Of a stretch of DNA of 21,502 nt, positions 1 through 10,428 are shown piece after piece. The DNA is from Oehlia diaphana (taxonomy: Eukaryota; Glomeromycota; Glomeromycetes; Glomerales; Glomeraceae). The DNA lies in the NCBI GenBank assembly GCA_003833135.1, contig QZLH01001215.1, positions 8,207-29,708 on the forward strand. Direction: 5' to 3'. The notes under the pieces are model-generated. The model saw nothing but the letters and a program-made list of their open reading frames with translations. It was not told the DNA's origin and did no database searches. A program made the translations under genes and the position numbers. Numbering within the stretch: position 1 is the stretch's first letter; every line of letters begins with the position of its first letter.

Positions 1-174
1 CTTTCCGGACGCACAAATTCCAGACATTGACACCCCAGAATTTGTCCAGAATTTGTCCAGAATCGAGCGTCCGGAAAATGTTCCAAAACATGACCGTTTC
101 CGAATGTTTTCCGGACGCACGGAAAATTTCCGGACATTTTCCATACTTTTCAGGACAAATTCCGAATTTTCCTT
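1..174. repeat. TTCCGGAC-rich dispersed repeat patch
   Basis: The motif TTCCGGAC or its complement GTCCGGAA recurs several times, mixed with AATTTGTCCAGAA and GGAAAATTTCC pieces. The patch is clearly richer in GC than the following sequence and has no reading frame of note. It looks like the edge of a dispersed, simple-structured intergenic repeat; the window starts inside it, so its full size is unknown. Confidence 0.5.
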
Positions 175-410
175 TTTTTATAGGGATATAGTATATATTA
201 AATAACAATGTATATTAAATTTGTATGCTAAAAAATTATATAATTAAATGCTATTTAAGATTGTTAATAAACGCCATATAAAAATTTGCATAACATTTAA
301 TATCAATATTAATTATAATAACAATATCTTAACATCATCATTCCACTTAAATATTCTAATTTGGCTGATATTTGATATAGCTCACAAGCTTTTTACTAAT
401 ACCGACTCCA
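175..410. other. AT-rich stretch with a short Sel1 remnant
   Basis: No gene is seen here. Directly after the stop of the minus-strand kinase-Sel1 gene (411-413), another minus-strand frame reads DGVGISKK, as expected for the next Sel1 repeat, and then stops. This is a short out-of-frame remnant of that gene's 3' end. Confidence 0.45.
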
Positions 411-2347
411 TCATAAGTGGCCAAGATTATGCACAGCTACCAAATGTCCATTATTTACAGCTTTTTCATACCAATAAGCAGCAAATTTTAAATCTTTTTT
501 AATACTTAGTCCATTTTCATAAAACCAACCTAATTTATATTGTCCCATTGCATAATCTTTATTAGCTACTTTTTTGTAATATTCGAATGCAAGTCTTTCA
601 TTATTTGCAACTCCATATTTGAATGCAAGTCTTTCATTTTTCGTAAATCCATATCCAAATTGATAACAAATCCCAACATAAAATTGTGCTAATGCATGGT
701 CATGTTTAGATGCATTATTAAATGAAGTAAATGCTTTTGTCTTAATCATATTTGTTCCAATTCCACAAAATTCTAAATAACCAAGTAAAAAAATGGAATT
801 TGCATTATTTTGATTACATAATAACCAATTATAGAATATTATTGAATCTATACTATGATTATTAATATAATCAAGAACATGCTGCATTGCCACACTTCCT
901 TTATTAGTCTCTTTATAAATGAGATCAACTATTTCATTAACTATTATGTTCAAATCATTCTTTGACATTATGTATATTTCATTTGTATTTGTACGATTGA
1001 AATTTTTAGCCAATTGAGATAATTCTCCATGTAATGAATTTCCCGTATTATTTGGAATTAAATTTGCACTTGGCATGGGATTAATTTGATTATCATTTTG
1101 TTGATAAATTGGATTTGGAATAAATTTTCTTAATCTATCAACAACTTCATTTATAGATGGTCGTTTATTTGGTTCTCCATTCCAACACTCTAATAATTAG
1201 TAATATATATTTAATTAAAATGATTAAAATACTAAAAAATAAAATAAATAATATAGTGAAAAATAACTTGCCAGTATAAAGATTAGAATAATCAATAGGA
1301 GTATCAGAAATAATTACTTCTCTTCGACCTTGTGAAATTTTATACATTAAACTAAAATCACAATTTTCTTTATGAAATGGCGATTTCCCACTTGATATTT
1401 CCCATAACAGTACACCAATACTGTATATATCACTCTTCTCATTTAATTTTAAATTATCCATTAATACTTTTGGATCAATATAGGGAACTTTACCAAATAA
1501 TTTTGATTTTGATTTAGATGCTTCATCAACCCTTTTTGATAGACCAAAGTCCGCCAACTTAATGGAATTTTGATGAACCAACACATTACAAGAATGCTAT
1601 TATAATGTACAAACAAAGTAAATTAACTTTTAGGAATAATCATCTTGTTTAATATTAAAAAAAAAAAAAATTACCAAGTCTCGGTGAACAATTCCCTCTT
1701 CGTGCAGACATAGTATAGAACAAGCTAATTGGTATGCTAATCTGTATTTATTTTCCCAAGTAAGACTATGGATGTTATTTTTCAAATAGTCACGAAGCGT
1801 ACCACCGTCAGCGTATTCCATTACCAACAAATAATTTTTTGTTGGATTAAATATATTTTCTAATAAAAATAATTAATATTAGTTATTGCACAAATAAAAT
1901 TATTTCATTCAACTTTGACTGTTATAATAGTAATTAAAATATTTTACCAGTTCTTGGCTCATATTTTGTAATTCCGTAAAAGCGAATAATATTATCATGG
2001 AAATCTACATCTCGTTGAAGTTTAATCTGATTTATGAACGACAATCAGTGAAAGAATAAAGAAAATATATAAAAGGAGTACACATAAATAAAACTCTTTT
2101 TTTTAAAAAAAATGTATCAAATATTTAATAATAATGAAATTACCTCATTAATAATTTCTTTCAAGGTAATGTTGTTAAGATCAAAAAAAAATTTTAACGC
2201 TAAATAATGATCAAAGCTCTTCCAATTTGCACGGAAAACCTTTCCGAATCCTCCGGAATCAATCTCTTGAATATTTTTAAAATTTTCAAATTCGTAATAT
2301 TTAATGTTTTTTATTGACAGCATCTTCAATCCAATTAATACATTCAT
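411..2347 (-). CDS. TKL-type protein kinase fused to Sel1 repeats, five exons
   Basis: Model: complement(join(411..1189,1272..1596,1675..1859,1948..2026,2144..2347)), 523 residues, all junctions in phase. Kinase motifs seen: glycine loop SGGFGKV (residues 31-37), Lys52 in ALKFF, HRDLHSCN (153-160), DFG (172-174) and a PYIDPK activation-segment end. A linker from about residue 300 leads to Sel1 repeats (about 385-523; for example LGYLEFCGIG and LGWFYENGL). Such kinase-Sel1 fusions are typical of the large kinase families of Rhizophagus; a signalling role with Sel1 as protein-binding scaffold is inferred. The exon 4/5 intron must use a GC donor (G|GCAAGT) to stay in frame. Oddities: an upstream minus-strand frame (2301-2477) encodes the usual family N-terminus but is offset by a 2-nt deficit near 2303, and the last Sel1 repeat breaks at 411-413. 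The start at 2347 is therefore a fallback; the gene may be decaying. Confidence 0.8.
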
Positions 2348-2477
2348 CTATATTTTCGCTATTTTCGCTATTTTCGATATTTTCGCTATTTTCGATATTT
2401 TCGATATTTTCGTTATTTTCGATATTTTCGTTATTTTTGTTATTTTTGTTATTTTCGTTATTTTCGTTATTTTGCAT
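2301..2477 (-). pseudogene. out-of-frame N-terminal segment of the kinase gene
   Basis: From an ATG at 2477 the minus strand reads an Asn/Glu-rich repeat tract, then DECINWIEDAVNKKH, then TAA at 2301-2303. The end of this peptide resembles what normally precedes IKYYEF in Rhizophagus kinase-Sel1 proteins (family memory, not a search), and IKYYEF is encoded immediately after it in a different frame. Two missing bases at CATTAAA explain the shift. It could be a true mutation or a sequencing error in an A-rich run. Confidence 0.55.
2351..2474. repeat. 9-bp microsatellite (ATTTTCGNT)n
   Basis: About thirteen tandem copies of a 9-bp unit vary only at one or two positions (ATTTTCGCT, ATTTTCGAT, ATTTTCGTT, ATTTTTGTT). 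The period is a multiple of three, so on the minus strand it encodes repeating Asn-x-Glu/Lys triplets in the lost N-terminus of the kinase gene. The plus-strand IFAIFDIF-type frame is an artefact of the repeat. Confidence 0.85.
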
Positions 2478-3595
2478 TTTTCTTTATTAGAAATAGTGAG
2501 TGAAGTAAAGCAATATAAATTTTGGTGAAAATCCGAATAAATCTATTTAAGGAATTAACTTTACGTAAAATCAAAATAAATTGCTGATCAACCGTATTTA
2601 TGGTTGTTATACTGTTGTTATACAAGGATTTTTTTTTTAGAATTCTATACACAATTTCTAGAAGTTTTTTTCAATGGAATATAAAAATACGAATGAATTT
2701 ATAATTTTTTTCTTGGTTTATTTTACTTTCTTGAATTTTCTGTACGTATACTAGACATTCACATGAAAAAAGCCAAAATAAATGAGGAACTTCACATACA
2801 TTATTGAAGGTTACAAGTACAATTTGACCAATTTCATTATTTAATCATAGAAGTTACTTAGGCTAAGATCTATAAAAATATGAATAATTTGATATTGTTG
2901 AGCGCAGTAATTGACAACTTTGCGTCGCTCGGAAAAAATGGTAGCCGGAATTCCGGATTCATTTGCAGAGTCTCACGTGACTTCGGATACTGATTTCCGG
3001 TTATTACATTGTGTACGTCTCTCACTTTCAATAATATAATCATTTTCAAGCTAAACAATTGAATTTTTGAGTTAATATTTTATGATTTTGAAAATTCTAT
3101 AAGAAAATATTCATTGCCTGCATTATTGCAGTATTAATTCTTTCTCTGCCTTGCTTAATGGTTAAAAAATTTGCCTAAATTCCAAATCATTAGAAAAAAA
3201 TATATATTGCCATTATGACACGCACTAGAAAGCAAAAAAACGATGCCAAAATGAGATAATATTGTATAAATAACTTTTGAATTCTTTTATATTAAAAATT
3301 GTTAGTATTTTTGCTGTTTGAATTATATCTAATAGATCGACATTTTTGGTCAAATGTGAAATTGATTTTCTATTTGTGTTAGTGATTCAGGGTCAAGTCG
3401 TAATTTTCTTTTTTGCAATACAAATCGGAGAGTCTAAGAGGTTTGTAAATCCGCAGTACAGCGGCTCCGTTATCATTATATATGAAGTAACTGATACTGT
3501 GATATCACCATACATTACTTTTCGTCTTACCTGTCACAAACAATAAAATAAATAATAAATTATTTTTACGCCAAAAATATTTTTACCGAAAAAAA
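2478..3595. other. gene-poor intergenic stretch
   Basis: No convincing coding region on either strand; the frames are short and lack family features. A small island around 2900-3030 is richer in GC, with CCGGAATTCCGG and the palindrome TCACGTGA. It may be promoter or repeat sequence, but nothing decides this. Confidence 0.4.
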
Positions 3596-4960
3596 ATGTC
3601 AAAATTATATAAAAGATATTAAGGATTATCCTGTTTCTTGCCTTACAATTAATAAAACTTGGTGTGAAACAGTTATTCCAATATTGTGGAAAATCCCTGG
3701 AGATGCTATAATAAGAATTTGGAATTATCATTAATAAACACAATCGTTTCACAGAAATGACTTAAGTCAACACTTCAATTTTTTTTGAAAATTCATATAA
3801 GTAATCTTTATTTAATTATATTAGTTTTTGTAAGCATCTAAATTTAGAAAGAATTGAAGAGTTAAGGGCAATGACATATGTTAGCTAATATTTTAGGGGG
3901 TGGGGGAGTAAAAGAAAATCTTAGGTTACACATAATATAAACTATGTAAAATGGTTGTGATTGGTCATAAATCTTACCTGGGGTGGGGGAGTAAACGTTA
4001 CTATTAAAATAATGTTAGCTAATATATGTCACTACCCTAATTAAAGAGACCAATATTTACTTTAAAGAATTAGAAATGATATACTTAGTCTTTTTATTAA
4101 TGAAAATATAGAATATACACACCTTTATATATCCCAAAATTTTGATTATAATTTCATTCCTGGAGCAGAAGTTTGTTTTTCAAGAATTGAATTTCTTAAG
4201 TTTAATAATAGGGGTAATGATAAGTTTTTATCAATATTAAAGAAAGTGTGCAAATCAATTAAAGAATTGAAACTTAATATTTATGGACCTGATTACAATG
4301 ATGGAATTGTTAAGTTAGTTAATATTAGTTTTTTAGATATTGACAAGTCGTCTTGTAAAATTATTGTAAATTCATTGATCAAATATGCAAATATTATACA
4401 ATATATTAGTATATGAACGATTTGAATCGAAAGTTTTTAGGTCTTTTGTAAATTTAAAAATTCTGCTGAAGGGTAACAATACTAATAAAGAATGGTATAG
4501 TATAAGGGATTTTCAAATTTAATTAGAAGTTTGGGAAAAAACTTATCGAAATTCTTATTATAATTCTGATAATGATACTAATACTACAGTTTATAATGGA
4601 ATACTTATTCGAGCTATTTATCATAATTGCCCAAACATTATGTATCTTGAATTATTATATAAGAATGAGAATATTTTAGATTTAGAAATATTATTAATTA
4701 GTTGTTAATATCTAAAATATTAAGTCTTTATTGTTATTATCATGCAAATTTATTTTGTCAAACCAAAATACCAAAATACCAAAATATGTTGAGTGGGATT
4801 GGAATTTTAGAACTATTTTTTGATATTTGGGAAGGGGAAGGTAGACATCCTATTACTTTAAAATTTCAAATGGAGGGAAATTATCGTAAAGTAATAAATG
4901 ATGAATTAATCGAGAAAAAGGTTTAATTAAAAATTGTGTTTATTATTCCAATAGGACCCC
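3596..4960 (+). pseudogene. F-box/LRR-type gene relic, disrupted by a MITE
   Basis: Plus-strand fragments line up in the order of a Rhizophagus F-box protein. At about 3622 DYPVSCLTINKTWCETVIPILWK is a recognisable F-box core. After the MITE come ILSLFINENIEYTHLYI-like and IEFLKFNN segments (4080-4420). Then follow, in shifted frames, ERFESKVF, NLIRSLGKNL, IYHNCPNIMYLELL (to about 4708) and LELFFDIWEGEGRHPITLKF (about 4805-4865). Several frame changes and stops (for example near 4415, 4518 and 4926) and a transposon insertion at 3866-4037 show it is not functional. In fungi F-box proteins recruit substrates to SCF ubiquitin ligases; this copy would not. Assignment rests on family memory of conserved blocks. 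Confidence 0.7.
3866..4037. mobile_element. 172-bp MITE, PIF/Harbinger-like, TAA target duplication
   Basis: Terminal inverted repeats of about 30 bp begin GGGCAATGACATATGTTAGC on the left and, on the opposite strand, GGGTAGTGACATATATTAGC on the right. The element is flanked by TAA at 3863-3865 and 4038-4040. Two GGGGTGGGGGAGTAAA-type blocks lie inside. Removing the element and one TAA joins the F-box frame as GAA GAG TTA ATT AAA GAG, which supports the boundaries. The 3-bp TWA-type duplication suggests PIF/Harbinger; no coding capacity. Confidence 0.75.
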
Positions 4961-5173
4961 GAGCTATATATGTAGAGGTAAAGTGCAGCCAAAATAATTT
5001 ACTAATAGCTCTACGCATTTTTTCAGGGCCGGAATTATGATAATGCAGTCAGCGTCTAAAAAAGGAAATAAATTCCGGCCGGCATTATCTACAAAAGGAA
5101 AGATCTACATGATTATTTTGGTCAATTCTACGCAAACCCTTACCCTACCTTTTTATGTATAGCTCGGGTCCTA
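4952..5173. mobile_element. 218-bp MITE with TA target duplication
   Basis: The ends GGACCCCGAGCTATA and, reversed, GGACCCGAGCTATA form terminal inverted repeats. TA dinucleotides at 4952-4953 and 5172-5173 flank a body of 4954-5171. A second inner inverted repeat, GGCCGGAATT (5027-5036) and AATTCCGGCC (5071-5080), lets the whole sequence fold. The TA duplication suggests a Tc1/mariner-type non-autonomous element. It lies at the 3' end of the F-box relic. Confidence 0.75.
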
Positions 5174-5464
5174 GTAAATACATTTTCGGCTACTTTGCAA
5201 ATCTATTTTAATAGAGTGGCAAAGGTAGTTTGAACATTTTTTCTATCAAAACCAACTAATAAATATATCTATAATCACCATATGCGCGATCATTTTCAGT
5301 TTTATCACATGATACTACTGTATGTATCATTGTAAGATAAAATATTCTCAAATTTTGTCAAACAAAACAAACTAACTAAATTAAACAAAATAAAATTTAT
5401 TCACTAAGTTTGAATATAAAACTGCGCCACACTATCAATAAATTGCTATGTATATCACGGCATT
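5174..5464. other. AT-rich host flank left of the large transposon
   Basis: No coding region or RNA gene recognised. This is the left pre-insertion flank of the 13.2-kb element; it ends in TATCACGGCATT directly before the target duplication. Confidence 0.5.
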
Positions 5465-5472
5465 ACACCAGG
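5465..5472. repeat. left target site duplication ACACCAGG
   Basis: ACACCAGG immediately precedes the left TIR and is repeated exactly at 18704-18711, directly after the right TIR. The 8-bp length fits what is generally reported for Zisupton/KDZ-type elements (from memory). Confidence 0.9.
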
Positions 5473-5681
5473 CACTCCATTCGGGTGATCATCAAAGGTT
5501 ATAACCTTACGATTTATGTCTCAGGTGCATAGGTTATAACCTCATATTAGCGGCACGTGACCCACTTTTTAATTTTGGCCCAATATGCGTAATTTTGGCA
5601 TGTTAATTTTGGAGCACGTAACATGCTATACAGATGTAACATGCGTTAATATCATCGCACGTTACTTTTATGTAACATGCG
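5473..5681 (+). repeat. left terminal inverted repeat, 209 bp
   Basis: It matches the reverse complement of 18486-18703 with one substitution (fourth base, T versus C) and lacks a 9-bp segment present on the right. It contains the perfect 10-bp palindrome GGTTATAACC twice (5497-5506 and 5532-5541, 35 bp apart) and a CACGTG. It runs into the first hairpin units of the subterminal array. The paired palindromes are plausible transposase or accessory-protein sites (inference). Confidence 0.92.
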
Positions 5682-6365
5682 TTAATATCAGCGCACGTTA
5701 CTTTGATGTAACATGCACACTTATAACATGCGTTAATGCTGGCGCATGTTACACAGACGTAATGCGCACTAATTCAGTCGCATGTTACCCATCTGTAACA
5801 TGCGCTAATTCAGACACATGTTGCTCAACTGTAACATGCGCTAACTCTGGCGCATGTTTCCAGAACGTAATATGCGCTAATTCAGACGCATGTTACTCTT
5901 CCGCTAACAGTTAATGCCTATACACATGTAACATGCGGCGCTAATTCAGACACATGTTGCTCAACTGTAACATGCGCTAACTTTGGCGCATGTTTCCTGA
6001 ACGTAATATGCGCTATTCAGACGCATGTTACTCTTCTGTTAACATTCGTTAACAGTGCATGTTACCTTCTGTAACATGCGATGATTTAGTCGCATGTTAC
6101 TCGCCCGTAACATGCGCTAATTCAATCACATGTTGCTCAACTGTAACATGCGCTAACTTTGGCGCATGTTTCCTGAACGTAATATGCGCTATTCAGACGC
6201 ATGTTACTCTTCTGTTAATTACCTTCCGTAACATGCGATGATTTAGTCGCATGTTACTCGCCCGTAACATGCGCTAATTCAGTCACATGTTGCTCAACCG
6301 TAACATGCGCTAACTCTGGCGCATGTTTCCCAAATGTAACATGCGCTAATTCAGACGCATGTTCT
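5612..6365. repeat. left subterminal hairpin array (36-bp units)
   Basis: Units of arm GTAACATGCG, 10-nt loop, arm CGCATGTTAC and about 6-nt spacer are repeated; loops are variants of CTAATTCAGA, CTAACTCTGG and TTAATATCAT. A higher-order block of several units (ending GACGCATGTTACTCTTC) recurs near 5800-5900, 5940-6035 and 6115-6215. Open frames across the array with repeating Cys-Tyr or Val-Thr-Cys patterns only reflect the 36-bp (12-codon) period and are not genes. Confidence 0.9.
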
Positions 6366-6496
6366 TGATCTTCTATAACTGCGACCTTAATATTATGTAA
6401 TATGTGTAACATAGTAACGACATATACATATAACCCCAAATGTAAGTGATTATTTTACAACTGGATTTTTTTTTTAAAAAAAAAACTTTAATAATA

Positions 6497-9400
6497 ATGA
6501 GTGAAAATACTCAACCTTCACATAAAAAACCTAAAGGTACTATTTTATTGAATAATATTTATAATTAAATTATGAATTAAGTTTAATAATTAGGTTTACT
6601 AATAAATTATAAACCATAGGTCCAGTTAAATATCATCCTCATTATGTGTCCAATAATAAGCTGCATGCGGGAAGAATGATAGTTAATAAATATGCTAAAG
6701 GCAAAGCAAAGTATGAGCATTATGAATCTAACAAATCTGATAATATTGATGAAAATGATGAATATATGGATATTGATGAGAATACAGAAGAATGGGATGA
6801 TTTTTATAATGCTTTTCATGATATTAAAAATAAGAAGCAAAAATATTATAATGAACAAATTTCTTTAATGGAAAACTGGCAATCAATTATTCCAATTATT
6901 TTTAATTCTATTATTGAAGGTCAAGGATTTTCTGAAACTTCATTTTGCATTAAATGCAAAAAAGAAGCAATTATAAAATGTTTGGATTGTGATCCAAATA
7001 TATACTTTTGCCATAATTGTAATATATTATTTCATGATGTAATTAATATATTTCACCAACGAATAACCAAAAATAGTCAAGATAATAGTTCTACAAAAAT
7101 TATTAGATTATCACAAATATGTTTAGGAGAGTGTAAACATGAAATTTTAAAAGTATTATGTGTAGATATAAAAGGTATTATTAAAATATTCCTATATACT
7201 ATTTCTATATATAAAATATTAATTATATATTTTTAAAATTTCAGGAAAATATAATATTGAAGTTCCCATTTGCAATGGATTAATCAAAAGTTTAATTTAT
7301 AATAAGTTATTCCCATCAACACCTATACGACCTAGTGTTGTATTTACATTTAACGTATTAGATCTGTATAAAGAGCTTTTATGTGAAGCTCAAGTACCAT
7401 ACTTAGCATTTTGTAGAGTTTTAGAAACGCTTCACATGAATAATCATATAACTAGAGTTTGTATTTTGTATATTATTATTTTTTAAAAATTAAAAAATAA
7501 CTAAATACTAATATTATTTATACTATATTGTTTAGAATATTTATTTTTCCTTTATTTCAGCATTCCAACAATATATTGGGATCAAATCAAAAATCAATGA
7601 TGAAATTTTAAAATTATATCAAGAAACAAAGCCTTTATTCACCTGTCCTGCTTGTCCTCAAGTAATTTTCACGAAAAAAATGTTTATTTTTTATTTATAT
7701 TATATTTTTCTAATTATAATTTTTTTAGCCTCAAGAAGATAATGCAAAGGTTATTATTGCACTCGATGGAAATTTTCAATTAAGACGATTAAAAAGTGCT
7801 GGTAATGATGTTGGTCATAGATTAATTACAGATAACTACATTAAAACCTTTGATGAATATCAAAATTGGCTTGCAGAACATTATGATTTGATTCAAATAT
7901 TTAATAAAGATAAGGTAATTAATTAATAAATTAATTTATTTTTTTGAATATATCTGACATATTTTAATTTTTTAATTTTATTAGAATAATATTACATCAT
8001 GTGAAAGTAATTTTAAAGCGGCAAACCAACTCAATTCTTATCACAAAAGCAATTTTTTAGATGATACTGGATTGTTTGGCTGTACTTGTCGACATGGAAT
8101 TCTCATAAAATTTATAAATCTTCGCAATATAGGTGAAAGGTAATTATTAATTAATAACTTTATAGTTTTAATAGAATATAATACTAATAAAATCTTTTTT
8201 TTTTAAAAATTTTTATGTTAGATATTCATTAGCAGAATGTTTAATAAGTGAATTAAATAAATTGTTCCCAAAAGATTCCCAATCCCTTACTATTCTTTAT
8301 GATATAGCATGTTCATTACATGCACATGTTATGAATAATAATAGTGCAATTAATTTTATTAAATCAAAATTAAATTGGGGTGTTTCAATTTTCCATGCAT
8401 ACGCGCATTCTGTGAAATGTCAACTAAAATACCATCTGCGAATTCAAGAAGGTATTGGCCTTACTGATGGAGAATCTTTAGAAAGAATTTGGTCATATCT
8501 TGGAAGATTTGTTTCAAACACAAAGCATATGCGTCCAGCACATCGATTAGATATTTTATCATTAGCAATTCAACATATTTCAAACCGAATGATAGCTAAT
8601 TTAGGTAATTTTATTTATATTTATAAATTATTTATTATATTTTTATTATATTAAATTAATATTTCTATTAAAATAGGAGGTATTTTACTTCATAGATTTA
8701 AACATGCTAAAAAGCTTGAGATAGAAGTTACAAATAAACTTTCAGACCTAGAAAAACAACACCATGTTACTGAAGAAATAATTAAAAATACCATTAAAAA
8801 GCAACAGGAAAATACTTATGGTAATTTTTTTAAAAAATAAGTTATTAAAATTATCATAATTATAATAATTAATTTTATAATTTAATTAATTTTCAAAAAA
8901 CACTTACAAAAGGATGAAATATATTTTGCTCATTTAATGGAATTACAAGAATTAAAGTAAGTATATAGATTTGTGAATTATAGAAAAATCATTTATTTGT
9001 ATTAATTTATTTTTATTTTTTGTAATAGTAATAAATTTACTAAATGTCAGACAGATAAAGAAAAAGAAGGAATAAGTAAAAAAATATCAAAACTTCTTAA
9101 TAAAATTAACCATTGTGAAGCTGAATTAAATATTCCAGGAGATGAAAGATGGGATCCTATGGATATAAAATATAAGCAATATCTGGATGCTTATTTACAT
9201 GATCAAATAGAAAATATAGTTGATAAAATGCAAATTTTGCGTAATGAATATTCATTTAAATCTGGTTATTTTTTTGATCATAATCATAAAGGTAATTAAT
9301 TTAATTAATTTATTTTAATTCATTTAAAATAATTATAATAATTATAATAATTTATTATTTTAAAGGTCATAAAAGCGCCACAAAAATTAAAAAATCAGTT

Positions 9401-9712
9401 GATGATATCGTTAAAAACATTAATAATCAATTGATACATTACGATAAAATAAAAGTATTATTACCAGATGAATTACAAAATTATCCAGATTCAACTCTTA
9501 AGGATGTGTTAGATCATAAATCAGACTTATGGAAAGCATTAGATTTAAATACTGAAGATAATCATGGAATATCCCGAATTATTTTATACAATGCAATTCA
9601 AAACTATAATAATTTGTGTAGATCTAAAGAAGAACAAATTTTAATTCCTCAAGAATTAATTCGGCTTTTAAATCATTGGACAATTATTAAAATATTAAAA
9701 TATAGAAAATAA
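6497..9712 (+). CDS. KDZ-family transposase with N-terminal zinc-binding cluster
   Basis: Exons: 6497-6536, 6620-7174, 7245-7460, 7561-7661, 7729-7914, 7985-8139, 8222-8604, 8677-8820, 8913-8956, 9029-9291, 9366-9712. The start ATG reads MSENTQPSHKKPKG and splices in phase. A Cys/His cluster (FCIKCKKEAIIKCLDC and on, about residues 122-155) matches the CxC-type zinc modules that precede KDZ transposases. The RNase H-like core has ALDGNFQLRRLKSAG (Asp about 317), CTCRHG (about 400), LYDIAC (Asp about 445) and DGESLERIW (Glu about 502), the conserved blocks of the family and a likely D-D-E triad. Its role would be to cut and join the element's ends in the nucleus. The exon 8/9 junction is off by one nucleotide with canonical GT-AG splicing, so the later helical part (residues after about 594) may be shifted or the intron non-canonical. 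A TAA at 9710-9712 ends this frame. Confidence 0.85.
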
Positions 9713-10119
9713 ATTAGATGAAATTAAAGATCAAAAAACTCTATTAATGGTATGTATATACTTGTAATATTTAAGTAATATAAATGTAATTAACTGATTT
9801 TATAATTTATTTTTAGAGTGGGTTTATGTTTAATCTTAAACATATACTTTTCAAAGTGAATAATATAATTGAAGATTGTAATTCAGTTATAAATCAAATC
9901 AATGTACAATCTAATCCAACAAATCCTTATCAGAGTGAAGACAAGTTATTAAATGAAGATATTTATTTATTTACTAATGAATTTGAAGAAGTTGAACTAT
10001 TACAAGGTGAATTAGATAATAACATTACAGAATTAGATATAATTGATAAGATTGATAATATTCAAGAATATAAATCAGATATAATTGATGAAATTTATTT
10101 ATCAAGTGACAATGAATAA
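9699..10119 (+). CDS. C-terminal exons of the transposase, out of frame with exon 11
   Basis: From 9699 a different frame reads IENKLDEIKDQKTLLM and splices at ATG|GTATGT (9749) to 9817, continuing SGFMFNLKHILFKVNN to a TAA at 10117-10119. The last 80 residues are strongly acidic (Glu/Asp-rich). The codon style and the good intron suggest it is the true end of the transposase, reached after a frameshift near 9690-9700 or by an intron I could not place. It has no features of an independent gene. Confidence 0.5.
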
Positions 10120-10428
10120 TGATATAGAATATAATTCTCAAAATAAAAGAATACCTATATATTACACTCCCAATAAAAATTGATGCAAACATTAAAAATA
10201 TCTAAAATACATGAAAAATTAAAATTAAAGTAATAAAAAAAAAAGGGTTTGATAATTTATCGCCACATCGCAAGTGTCTCGTGATAGATAAAATCACGTG
10301 AATTATACTAAATTTGATTGGCTAATTTTTCGAAGACACTTAAAAAATTGCACCAAAAAGCTTATCAAAAATTCCAGGCGAAAAGAAAGGTCAAAGAATC
10401 ATTACAAAAAAGAAAAGAGAAAGAATTA
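10120..10428. other. spacer between the transposase gene and the minisatellite
   Basis: AT-rich sequence with no clear gene. It contains TCTCGTGATAG and AAATCACGTGAA. A short Lys-rich frame starts at 10318 but runs straight into the tandem repeat and is unlikely to be a gene. It may be the left edge of the element that carries the repeat. Confidence 0.4.

Noticed and set aside
248..502. Plus-strand 84-codon frame
   Set aside because: Low-complexity Asn/Ile-rich, overlapping the opposite-strand Sel1 exon; no family features.
2304..2528. Plus-strand IFAIFDIF repeat frame
   Set aside because: Product of the 9-bp microsatellite opposite the kinase N-terminus.
2870..3058. Minus-strand 62-codon frame in the GC-richer island
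   Set aside because: Short, no introns or family resemblance; better explained as intergenic or repeat sequence.
5585..6439. Open frames on both strands rich in Cys, Tyr and VTC patterns
   Set aside because: They follow exactly the 36-bp (12-codon) hairpin array, so they stay open by periodicity. No start context, introns or family features.
6607..6858. Minus-strand hydrophobic 83-codon frame
   Set aside because: Shadow of transposase exon 2; the hydrophobicity is the complement of Asp/Glu/Asn/Lys-rich codons.
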